Positions 6,655 through 12,133 of a stretch of DNA of 12,133 nt are shown piece after piece; position 1 is the stretch's first letter; each line of letters begins with the position of its first letter. Made by a program: the position numbers and the translations under genes. The notes under the pieces were generated by a model that did no database searches, was not told the DNA's origin, and saw only the letters and a program-made list of their open reading frames with translations. The stretch is from Lachnospiraceae bacterium UBA4292 (lineage in GTDB: Bacteria; Bacillota; Clostridia; Lachnospirales; Lachnospiraceae): positions 1-12,133 of the forward strand of contig DGVE01000073.1 of assembly GCA_002395865.1 (NCBI GenBank). The letters are read 5' to 3'.

Positions 6655-7272
6655 CTATTTAACGGCTGCGTCGTATTTAGCGGATACCTTGGCCCAGTCG
6701 AGGACCTCGAAGTATGCATCGATGTATGACGCGCGAAGGTTCTTGTAGTTAAGGTAGTATGCGTGCTCCCAAACGTCAAGCGCAAGGATGGGTGTGAGAC
6801 CGTCCGCGTCCATGATGGGATTGTCCTGGTTTGCTGATGCTGTAACGCTTAAGTTGCCCGCAGCATCGGTGTTGAGCCATGCCCAGCCCGAGCCGAACTG
6901 TCCGAGCGCAGTCTTCTTGAGCTCCGCCTTCAGAGCATCTAAGCTTCCGAAGGTCTTGTCGATGGCAGCCGCAAGCGCGCCTGTGGGAGCCTTCGCGGGG
7001 GAAGCTGAGAAGTTCTCGAAATAGAGGTTGTGGTTGAAGTAGCCGCCTCCGTTGTTGCGAAGTGCCTTTCTTACGGCGGGATCTACCACGTCCGCGAGAC
7101 CCTTGAAGATCTCCCATGTGCTCTTTCCCTCGAGTCCGGCAGCCGCTACTGCGTCATTGAACGCCTTCGTGTATGCAGCGTGATGCTTTCCGTAGTGTGT
7201 CTCCACTGTGAGTCGGTCGATATAGGGTTCAAGACCGTCCGCAGCATAATCCAATTTAACCTGTTCAAACAT
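6655..7272 (-). CDS. sodA: Superoxide dismutase, Mn type
   Basis: The 205-residue cytoplasmic enzyme converts superoxide to hydrogen peroxide and oxygen. Metal ligands align with E. coli MnSOD: H26 (in THYGKHH), H81 (in GGYFNHNLY), D166 and H170 (in LDVWEHAYY). The gateway tyrosine Y34 is also present. The active-site glutamine lies in SANQDNP (Q149), and glycines occupy 75-77. This is the Mn-type arrangement; Fe enzymes carry the glutamine near residue 69. A cambialistic enzyme cannot be excluded. The frame is open upstream to 7326, but the start at 7272 is chosen because AAAGGA lies 8 nt before it and MFEQVKLDYA matches the family N-terminus. The gene stands alone, with a promoter at 7318-7346 and a strong terminator at 6619-6645. 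Confidence 0.95.
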   Translation of the reverse strand: MFEQVKLDYAADGLEPYIDRLTVETHYGKHHAAYTKAFNDAVAAAGLEGKSTWEIFKGLADVVDPAVRKALRNNGGGYFNHNLYFENFSASPAKAPTGALAAAIDKTFGSLDALKAELKKTALGQFGSGWAWLNTDAAGNLSVTASANQDNPIMDADGLTPILALDVWEHAYYLNYKNLRASYIDAYFEVLDWAKVSAKYDAAVK

Positions 7273-7298
7273 ACGATCATTCCTTTCGGTTGTGAAGT

Positions 7299-7309
7299 CG
7301 GCAGTGCCG
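7299..7309. promoter_or_regulatory. Small palindrome at the sod transcription start
   Basis: CGGCA-G-TGCCG is an inverted repeat with 5-base arms. It sits just downstream of the predicted -10 of sod, where a repressor could act. It is short and could be chance. Confidence 0.2.
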
Positions 7310-7317
7310 CTGTATCT

Positions 7318-7346
7318 ATTATACACAAAACGCAGAAAAATAACAG
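7318..7346 (-). promoter_or_regulatory. Promoter of sod
   Basis: A perfect TATAAT (7318-7323) lies 17 bases downstream of CTGTTA (7341-7346), which matches the -35 consensus at 3 of 6 positions. The predicted start is near 7311, about 39 nt before the ATG. The region between the dtd terminator and sod is otherwise empty. Confidence 0.6.
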
Positions 7347-7383
7347 TAGATTATTATTAAATTTTACGAAAACACTGTGTATG

Positions 7384-7407
7384 AAAAAAGCGGAGCAAAC
7401 GCCCCGC
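7384..7407 (-). terminator. Rho-independent terminator after dtd
   Basis: On the minus strand GCGGGGC pairs with GCTCCGC (one G-U pair) across a 4-base loop, followed by six Ts (7384-7389). It lies about 21 nt after the dtd stop and ends the lipoprotein-dtd unit. Confidence 0.9.
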
Positions 7408-7428
7408 CTGAAGATATCTTATATCGAT

Positions 7429-7875
7429 CTACATCTGCGCCGAATCGAGTATGACCGTAAAAGGACCGTCGTTTAAAAGCGCCACCTTCATGTCCGCGCC
7501 GAATACACCGGTAGCGACCTCGTACCCGCCCTCGCGGCATTTTGATACGATGTACTCATATAAAGGTTCTGCCACCTCGGGTCTCGCCGCCTTCACAAAG
7601 GATGGCCTGTTGCCCTTTTTGCAGTCCGCATATAAAGTAAACTGCGATATGATGAGCAGACTTCCGCCCACATCCGCTAAAGGCAGATTGGTCTTGCCCT
7701 GTTCGTCTTCAAATATGCGAAGTCCGAGCAGCTTCTTCACCAGCTTGTCCGCCACTGCCGCATCATCGTCCTCACTCACGCCCGCAAGCACAAGAAATCC
7801 TCTGTCTATCCGGCCATGCACCTCGCCGTCTATCGTCACCGACGCCTCTCTGACTCTCTGTACAACAAATCTCAT
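7429..7875 (-). CDS. dtd: D-aminoacyl-tRNA deacylase
   Basis: The 148-residue cytoplasmic enzyme removes D-amino acids (and mischarged glycine) from tRNA as a proofreading step after aminoacylation. The length is exactly typical. The two active-site motifs are present: SQFT at 77-80, with the following [13 protein letters not shown], and the cross-subunit Gly-Pro motif NDGPFT at 135-140 (G137-P138). The N-terminus [13 protein letters not shown] also fits the family. The ATG at 7875 is 4 nt after the stop of the lipoprotein gene and has only a weak GAG in front, so translation is probably coupled to that gene. In many Firmicutes dtd follows relA; here that gene is absent and the partner is the lipoprotein. 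Confidence 0.96.
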   Translation of the reverse strand: MRFVVQRVREASVTIDGEVHGRIDRGFLVLAGVSEDDDAAVADKLVKKLLGLRIFEDEQGKTNLPLADVGGSLLIISQFTLYADCKKGNRPSFVKAARPEVAEPLYEYIVSKCREGGYEVATGVFGADMKVALLNDGPFTVILDSAQM

Positions 7876-7879
7876 GGCA

Positions 7880-8578
7880 TCACTCGTAGTAATAGGTCAC
7901 TCTGTAGGTGAGTGTCTTAGTCTCATCGTACACATCGGCACTCATGATATAACCGCCGTTGTCATAGGTTATGTAATAGGAGAAATTCGAGCCGTGAACC
8001 TCGTCCACAGCGTAGTAATCAAAATACCATCCGCTCGCGTCGGCCTGATAGATATAGGTCGTCACAGGTGTGTCCTGCTCATAGAAAGCCAGCTGAAGCT
8101 GTCCCTGCTGAGGGTATGACACGTACACATAGGTGTCCTCCGCAACGCCGTCGGCATACTCCGCATAGCCGTACCAGTAATCGCGGACATCGTTATAAGC
8201 TATGTTATAGACCACATCCCACGCGCGTCCATCCTCGCTCGTGGCATAGCTCGCGAGATAACCGTTTTCGTCGAACAGGAACTTCTCGGCCGATGTCACA
8301 CCGTCGGTATAGTCATAGGTCCTGACGGTGAATGCGTTCTCCTCCGAATAATCGTAAGTGATATCGCGGTATTTGGTTCCGTCCGCAAAAGTTATGGAAG
8401 CGGATGTTGCGTTGTAGGCGACTACAGGGGGCATCTCGGCCGTAGGCTCCGCAGTGGTCTTCTCCACCGTAGCCTTCGTGGTGTTCTCCTTGGTCGATCT
8501 CGTAGCGTTAGGATCGCTGCCTCCGCAGCCGCACAGAGCCACAAGAGCCGCAGCTGCTATCAGATATACTTTCTTCAT
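7880..8578 (-). CDS. Tyrosine-rich lipoprotein of unknown function
   Basis: The 232-residue protein starts with a short lipoprotein signal: MKK, a hydrophobic stretch of Ala/Leu/Val, then LCGC with the likely lipidated cysteine at C18 (C16 is a poorer fit). Residues 22-47 are a Thr/Lys/Glu-rich, probably disordered tether. The rest is a surface domain rich in beta strands, in which about one residue in seven is tyrosine (roughly 33 in the whole protein), with repeated short units such as DENGY, DNGGY and YDYTDG. This resembles the look of YD-repeat-like or beta-sheet surface proteins, but I cannot assign a family. The reading frame extends upstream to 8743, but the start at 8578 is chosen for the signal peptide and a GGAGGAG site about 10 nt upstream. 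The longer form would bury the signal and overlap rmlD. It is outer-surface anchored and lies upstream of dtd by 4 nt. Confidence 0.85.
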   Translation of the reverse strand: MKKVYLIAAAALVALCGCGGSDPNATRSTKENTTKATVEKTTAEPTAEMPPVVAYNATSASITFADGTKYRDITYDYSEENAFTVRTYDYTDGVTSAEKFLFDENGYLASYATSEDGRAWDVVYNIAYNDVRDYWYGYAEYADGVAEDTYVYVSYPQQGQLQLAFYEQDTPVTTYIYQADASGWYFDYYAVDEVHGSNFSYYITYDNGGYIMSADVYDETKTLTYRVTYYYE

Positions 8579-8588
8579 AGTGCTTTCT

Positions 8589-8613
8589 CTCCTCCCCGAT
8601 GGTTCTCCATCGG
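8589..8613 (-). promoter_or_regulatory. Hairpin abutting the lipoprotein ribosome binding site
   Basis: On the minus strand CCGATGG-AGAA-CCATCGG (8596-8613) is a perfect 7-bp stem with a 4-base loop. It runs directly into the GGGGAGGAG site (8589-8597), sharing its first two Gs. It could tune access of ribosomes to the lipoprotein message, or protect the 5' end. Confidence 0.45.
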
Positions 8614-8625
8614 TGCAAATATAGC

Positions 8626-8663
8626 AAAACCTGCCATTATCCGCATCGCTAATAATGGCAGGT
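8626..8663 (-). terminator. Terminator-like hairpin after rmlD
   Basis: A perfect 12-bp inverted repeat, ACCTGCCATTAT / ATAATGGCAGGT (8629-8640 and 8652-8663), with an 11-base loop is followed on the minus strand by a run of only four Ts. It starts 7 nt after the rmlD stop. The short T-run and large loop suggest a moderate terminator that may allow readthrough into the lipoprotein gene. Confidence 0.7.
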
Positions 8664-8670
8664 AATATAC

Positions 8671-9588
8671 CTATATCTCCCCTATCTCCTTCAGGTACCT
8701 GTTCACGGCATCCTTCCAGTCGGGAAGCGGCGTAAAGCCGCACTTTACCAGCTTGGACTTATCCAGTCTGCTGTTAAATGGTCTTGCAGCCTTTGAAAGG
8801 CCGTACTCAGCCGTGGTCACAGGAACGACTCTGGTCTTCAGACCGGCCTGCCTGTAGATCTCGCAGGTGAAATCGTACCAGCTGATGTAGCCGCCCTCAT
8901 TGGTTGCATGATAGTAACCGTACTTGTCTGTCTGGATCATATCCACGAGAAGCTTTGCCAGATCGAATGTGTATGTGGGAGTACCTATCTGGTCGTTCAC
9001 CACTCTAACCTCATCATGCGTTTTTCCTACGTTGAGCATTGTCTTGATGAAATTCTTTCCGTTTTTACCAAACACCCACGCGATTCTCACAATGAAAAAT
9101 TTTTCAGTATTTGCGGCAAGAGTCCTCTCACCCATCAGCTTTGAAGCCCCGTAGAAGTTAAGAGGGTCAAAATCCTTGCAGTCGGCGTCCCAGGGCTCGG
9201 TGCCCTGTCCGTTGAACACATAATCTGTGGAAATGTACATGATCGGGATATCCAGCTCGGAAGCCACCTTCGCCATGTTCTTGGTACCGACGAAGTTCAC
9301 CGCCCTGACCTTCGGGCCGTTCTCGGGATCCTCCGCCGCGTCCACAGCCGTCCATGCCGCGCAGTGGATTATCGCCTGAGGCTGCTCATAGATGGTTCTC
9401 GCCCTGACTGCGCCCTCATCGGTGATATCCATCTGGATATATTTTGCGGAGCACACCGCGCTGCCGTCATCCGCGCCGGCGTAAGCGGGAGTAATATCGC
9501 TGCCGATAGGCTCGAGTCCGCGCGAGGCGAGCTCATTTACAACATCATGGCCAAGCTGGCCGTTTACACCTGTAACCAATACTCGCAT
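8671..9588 (-). CDS. rmlD: dTDP-4-dehydrorhamnose reductase
   Basis: The 305-residue enzyme performs the last step of dTDP-L-rhamnose synthesis, reducing dTDP-4-keto-L-rhamnose with NAD(P)H. It is a short-chain dehydrogenase/reductase. It has the nucleotide-binding GVNGQLG (7-13), the catalytic STDYVF region (S120, T121), YGASK (Y136, K140), and RIAWVFGKNGKNF. The C-terminal domain carries the family ARPFNSRLD segment. The frame opens upstream at 9624, but the ATG at 9588 matches the Rossmann start and has GAGGAAAGG ending 6 nt before it. The start lies one base after the stop of rmlB (TAATATG), so translation is coupled. It is the last gene of the operon and is followed by a hairpin terminator. 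Confidence 0.96.
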   Translation of the reverse strand: MRVLVTGVNGQLGHDVVNELASRGLEPIGSDITPAYAGADDGSAVCSAKYIQMDITDEGAVRARTIYEQPQAIIHCAAWTAVDAAEDPENGPKVRAVNFVGTKNMAKVASELDIPIMYISTDYVFNGQGTEPWDADCKDFDPLNFYGASKLMGERTLAANTEKFFIVRIAWVFGKNGKNFIKTMLNVGKTHDEVRVVNDQIGTPTYTFDLAKLLVDMIQTDKYGYYHATNEGGYISWYDFTCEIYRQAGLKTRVVPVTTAEYGLSKAARPFNSRLDKSKLVKCGFTPLPDWKDAVNRYLKEIGEI

Positions 9589-9589
9589 A

Positions 9590-10618
9590 TTATGCCTTTC
9601 CTCTGTTAGAGTACATCTTGTCATAGTAGTCCATATACTCGCCGGAAATGATGGTCTCCCACCACTCGCGGTTGTTCAGGTACCACTCGATGGTCTTTAC
9701 GATGCCGTCCGCGAACTTCGTCTCGGGAAGCCAGCCCAGCTCGTTGTGTATCTTCGTGGGATCGATTGCGTAGCGCATATCATGTCCCTTGCGGTCGCCC
9801 ACATGTGTTATGAGGCTCTCCGGCTTGCCGAGGTACTTGCAGATGAGCTTTACGATATCGATGTTCTTCATCTCGTTGTGGCCGCCGATATTGTAGACCT
9901 CGCCCACGCGTCCCTTGTGGATGATCAGGTCGATGGCCTTGCAGTGATCCTCAACATAGAGCCAGTCGCGCACGTTCAGTCCCTCTCCGTACACGGGAAG
10001 GGGCTTGTCGTTAAGCGCGTTGGCGATCATGAGGGGTATGAGCTTCTCCGGGAAATGATAGGGGCCGTAGTTGTTTGAGCAGCGGCTTATCGTCACGGGA
10101 AGACCGTATGTCCTGTAATATGCCATAACCAAAAGATCCGCGCCCGCCTTCGATGAAGAGTAGGGACTGGAAGTATGGATGGGTGTCTCCTCGGTGAAGA
10201 ACAGGTCTGGTCTGTCGAGAGGCAGATCGCCGTACACCTCGTCGGTGCTCACCTGATGGTAGCGGGTAATGCCGTACTTTCTGCACGCGTCCATAAGGGT
10301 CGCCGTACCCATTATATTCGTCTGAAGGAAGATGCCCGGATCCTCGATGGACCTGTCCACATGGGACTCTGCAGCGAAATTTACCACGATATCGGGGTGC
10401 TCCTCCTCGAAGAGCTTGTACACTGCCTCCCTGTCGCAGATATCCGCCTTCACGAATCTGAAGTTCGGGTTATCCATAACGGACTTGAGTGTGCTCAGAT
10501 TGCCCGCGTAGGTGAGCTTGTCGAGGCAGACGATCCTGTAGTCGGGATACTTGCCGAGCATGTGAAAAATAAAATTACTTCCGATGAATCCGGCACCGCC
10601 GGTCACTATAATAGTCAT
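9590..10618 (-). CDS. rmlB: dTDP-glucose 4,6-dehydratase
   Basis: The 342-residue NAD-dependent enzyme turns dTDP-glucose into dTDP-4-keto-6-deoxyglucose, the second step of the pathway. Visible marks are TGGAGFIG (6-13) for NAD binding, AAESHVDRS (82-90), the catalytic triad region STDEVYG with T125-D126-E127, YSSSK (Y153, K157), RCSNNYGPY, and the substrate-binding GDRKGHDMRYAID. The length is normal. The frame extends to 10657, but the ATG at 10618 fits the Rossmann start and has AAAGGA 7 nt upstream. It follows rmlC by 17 nt and overlaps no gene. Confidence 0.97.
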   Translation of the reverse strand: MTIIVTGGAGFIGSNFIFHMLGKYPDYRIVCLDKLTYAGNLSTLKSVMDNPNFRFVKADICDREAVYKLFEEEHPDIVVNFAAESHVDRSIEDPGIFLQTNIMGTATLMDACRKYGITRYHQVSTDEVYGDLPLDRPDLFFTEETPIHTSSPYSSSKAGADLLVMAYYRTYGLPVTISRCSNNYGPYHFPEKLIPLMIANALNDKPLPVYGEGLNVRDWLYVEDHCKAIDLIIHKGRVGEVYNIGGHNEMKNIDIVKLICKYLGKPESLITHVGDRKGHDMRYAIDPTKIHNELGWLPETKFADGIVKTIEWYLNNREWWETIISGEYMDYYDKMYSNRGKA

Positions 10619-10635
10619 TGTGTTATCCTTTCTTT

Positions 10636-11226
10636 TCAACCCTTTATTCCGGGCCACTTCTGGTCCTTCTCCGACAATGTGAGCGGTGTGTCGCCGTCTA
10701 AAACATATCCCGTTGCCGAAGCCGTGCCGTCATATGAGCCTGTCACACCGGGCCACTTTATGCCTATCTCGGGATCGTTCCACGCGAGTCCGCCTTCGTC
10801 ACCCGGATGATAGAAATCGGTCACCTTGTAGCAGAACTCAGCCTCGTCGGAGAGCACAATAAATCCGTGCGCGAAGCCCTCGCTTATGTAGAACTGCTTC
10901 TTGTTCTCCTCGGAGAGCTCCACTCCGAACCACTGTCCGTATGTCTTAGAGCCGGGACGATAGTCGACCGCAACATCGAACACTTTGCCCCTGATCACTC
11001 TCACAAGCTTGCCCTGCGGGTAGTTTATCTGGAAATGAAGTCCTCTCAGGACGCCCTTCTTGGACATTGACTGGTTGTCCTGAACGAACACCATGTTCAG
11101 GCCCTCCTCCTCGAAGTCCCTCTGATTGTATGTCTCTGTAAAATAGCCTCTGTCATCGTAGAACACCTTAGGCTCTATAACATACAGTCCGTCGATATCA
11201 CACTTTGTTACTGTTATCTTACTCAT
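10636..11226 (-). CDS. rmlC: dTDP-4-dehydrorhamnose 3,5-epimerase
   Basis: The 196-residue cupin enzyme epimerises C3 and C5 of dTDP-4-keto-6-deoxyglucose. Family marks are FxDxRGYFTETYN (22-34), VLRGLHFQ with the catalytic histidine H64, GKLVRVIRG with K73, the FAHGF turn (118-122), and YKVTDFY with Y133. After the usual NDPEIGIKWP end (150-159) the protein carries about 25 extra residues, including a GTASATGYVLDGDTP stretch, before the final LSEKD segment. I associate this insert with clostridial forms. It follows rmlA by 17 nt; AGAGGG overlaps the rmlA stop, and the spacing to the ATG is rather long (about 13 nt). Confidence 0.96.
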   Translation of the reverse strand: MSKITVTKCDIDGLYVIEPKVFYDDRGYFTETYNQRDFEEEGLNMVFVQDNQSMSKKGVLRGLHFQINYPQGKLVRVIRGKVFDVAVDYRPGSKTYGQWFGVELSEENKKQFYISEGFAHGFIVLSDEAEFCYKVTDFYHPGDEGGLAWNDPEIGIKWPGVTGSYDGTASATGYVLDGDTPLTLSEKDQKWPGIKG

Positions 11227-11243
11227 TTTATTGCGCTTTCCCT

Positions 11244-12133
11244 CTATTTATCAATATATTTTCCGTCAAGTACATCCTTCAGATACTGTCCGTACTGGTT
11301 CTTCTTCAGCACCTCGTAGACCTCCATCACCTGCTCGCGGCTGATCCAGCCGTTTAAGTAAGCGATCTCCTCGAGGCACGCTATCTTTCTGTGCTGATGC
11401 GTCTCGACCGTCTTCACGAAATTCGTGGCATCCACGAGAGATTCGTGTGTACCGGTGTCGAGCCATGTAAATCCCTGTCCCAGAAGCTCCACATTCAGAG
11501 TGCCTGCCTCCAGATAGATGCGGTTCAGATCTGTGATCTCGAGCTCGCCCCTGGCCGATGGCTTTAAGTCCTTCGCGTACTCAACGACCTTATTGTCATA
11601 GAAATACAGTCCTGTCACGCAGTAATTGCTCTTCGGCTTCGCGGGCTTCTCCTCTATAGAGATGGCCTTACCGCTCGCATCAAACTCCACGATACCGAAT
11701 CTCTCGGGATCGTCCACATAGTAGCCGAATACCGTGGCTCCTCTTCCGTTCTGTGCATTATCCACAGCCGCCTTCAGACGCTTTTTAAGGCCATGGCCCG
11801 CGAAGATATTATCTCCGAGGACCATCGCCACGCAGTCATCGCCCACGAAATCCGCGCCGATGATGAATGCCTGCGCCAGTCCGTCAGGTGAGGGCTGTAC
11901 GGCGTATGTGAGTTCGATACCGAACTGACTGCCGTCGCCTAAGAGGTCCTTGAACCTGGGTGTGTCCTGAGGTGTGGAGATGATCAGTATCTCCCTGATA
12001 CCCGCGTTCATGAGAACGGACAAGGGATAATAGATCATCGGTTTATCGTAGATGGGGAGAAGCTGCTTACTGGTGACCATGGTCAGCGGATACAGTCTCG
12101 TGCCGCTGCCGCCTGCTAAAATAATACCCTTCA
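11244..12133 (-). CDS. rmlA: Glucose-1-phosphate thymidylyltransferase (start codon cut by one base)
   Basis: The enzyme makes dTDP-glucose from dTTP and glucose-1-phosphate, the first and feedback-controlled step of the rhamnose pathway. The frame continues past the internal ATG at 12080 to the window edge, where the bases TG followed by AAGGGTATT encode the classic N-terminus [17 protein letters not shown]. The first base of the ATG (12134) must lie just outside. Full length would be 296 residues, normal for the family. Numbered from that ATG, the marks are GGSGTRL (8-14), K23-Q24, GDN with D108, EEKP (161-164), and WLDTGTH (224-230). It is the first visible gene of rmlA-C-B-D; any promoter is beyond the window. 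Confidence 0.97.
   Translation of the reverse strand, partial: KGIILAGGSGTRLYPLTMVTSKQLLPIYDKPMIYYPLSVLMNAGIREILIISTPQDTPRFKDLLGDGSQFGIELTYAVQPSPDGLAQAFIIGADFVGDDCVAMVLGDNIFAGHGLKKRLKAAVDNAQNGRGATVFGYYVDDPERFGIVEFDASGKAISIEEKPAKPKSNYCVTGLYFYDNKVVEYAKDLKPSARGELEITDLNRIYLEAGTLNVELLGQGFTWLDTGTHESLVDATNFVKTVETHQHRKIACLEEIAYLNGWISREQVMEVYEVLKKNQYGQYLKDVLDGKYIDK

Noticed and set aside
7273..7326. An 18-codon N-terminal extension of the superoxide dismutase
   Set aside because: The -10 box lies inside it, the family N-terminus is MFEQ, and the ribosome binding site fits 7272.
7451..8119. A 222-codon plus-strand open frame opposite dtd and the lipoprotein
   Set aside because: The sequence is low-complexity Ser/Ala-rich in its first half and lies antisense to a recognised dtd. 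There is no independent support.
10175..10810. Plus-strand open frames of 110-211 codons opposite rmlB and rmlC, and one at 4317-4850 opposite the transporter
   Set aside because: They mirror GC-rich coding sequence of firmly identified genes and show no protein family signals.

Overview
The window reads as chromosomal DNA from a Gram-positive, Clostridia-like anaerobe, most probably Lachnospiraceae-like. The reasons are the strong AGGAGG-type ribosome binding sites, a TTG start, compact operons with 1-17 nt gaps, short GC-rich hairpin plus T-run terminators, and protein sequences that resemble that group. The taxonomic call is inference. All thirteen genes lie on the minus strand, so transcription runs from high to low coordinates. 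The genes at the two window edges are cut.

Layout in transcription order. (1) 12133-8671 is a complete dTDP-L-rhamnose operon, rmlA-rmlC-rmlB-rmlD. It converts glucose-1-phosphate to dTDP-L-rhamnose for cell-wall or capsular polysaccharide. It ends in a hairpin at 8626-8663; rmlA lacks only the first base of its start codon. (2) 8578-7429 is a tyrosine-rich lipoprotein of unknown function followed 4 nt later by dtd (D-aminoacyl-tRNA deacylase), ending in a terminator at 7384-7407. (3) 7272-6655 is a single-gene Mn-type superoxide dismutase with its own TATAAT box and a very strong terminator. (4) 6458-3567 is a three-gene unit behind a good extended -10 promoter: a SanA/YdcF-like membrane protein, an SLC45/GPH-like sugar transporter, and a glycerophosphodiester phosphodiesterase. 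(5) 3550-803 is a conspicuously AT-rich two-gene module: a CbbX/SpoVK-type AAA+ ATPase and a NERD-domain nuclease, joined stop-to-start. (6) 764-1 is the first 254 codons of an O-acetylhomoserine sulfhydrylase.

The housekeeping and sugar genes are GC-balanced to GC-rich (37 of 60 G+C at 4741-4800, 34 of 60 at 9661-9720). The AAA+/NERD pair is not (16 of 60 at 2581-2640, 20 of 60 at 1381-1440). This base composition, together with the sharp borders, makes the pair look like an acquired cassette. It is the best candidate here for an undescribed system. The ATPase carries a newly recognised internal duplication: two copies of a roughly 160-residue domain in front of the AAA+ motor. Its partner keeps all the expected catalytic residues of a PD-(D/E)XK-type nuclease. 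A mobile-defence or DNA/protein-remodelling role is inference only. Nothing in the window is a CRISPR array, tRNA, rRNA or transposase.
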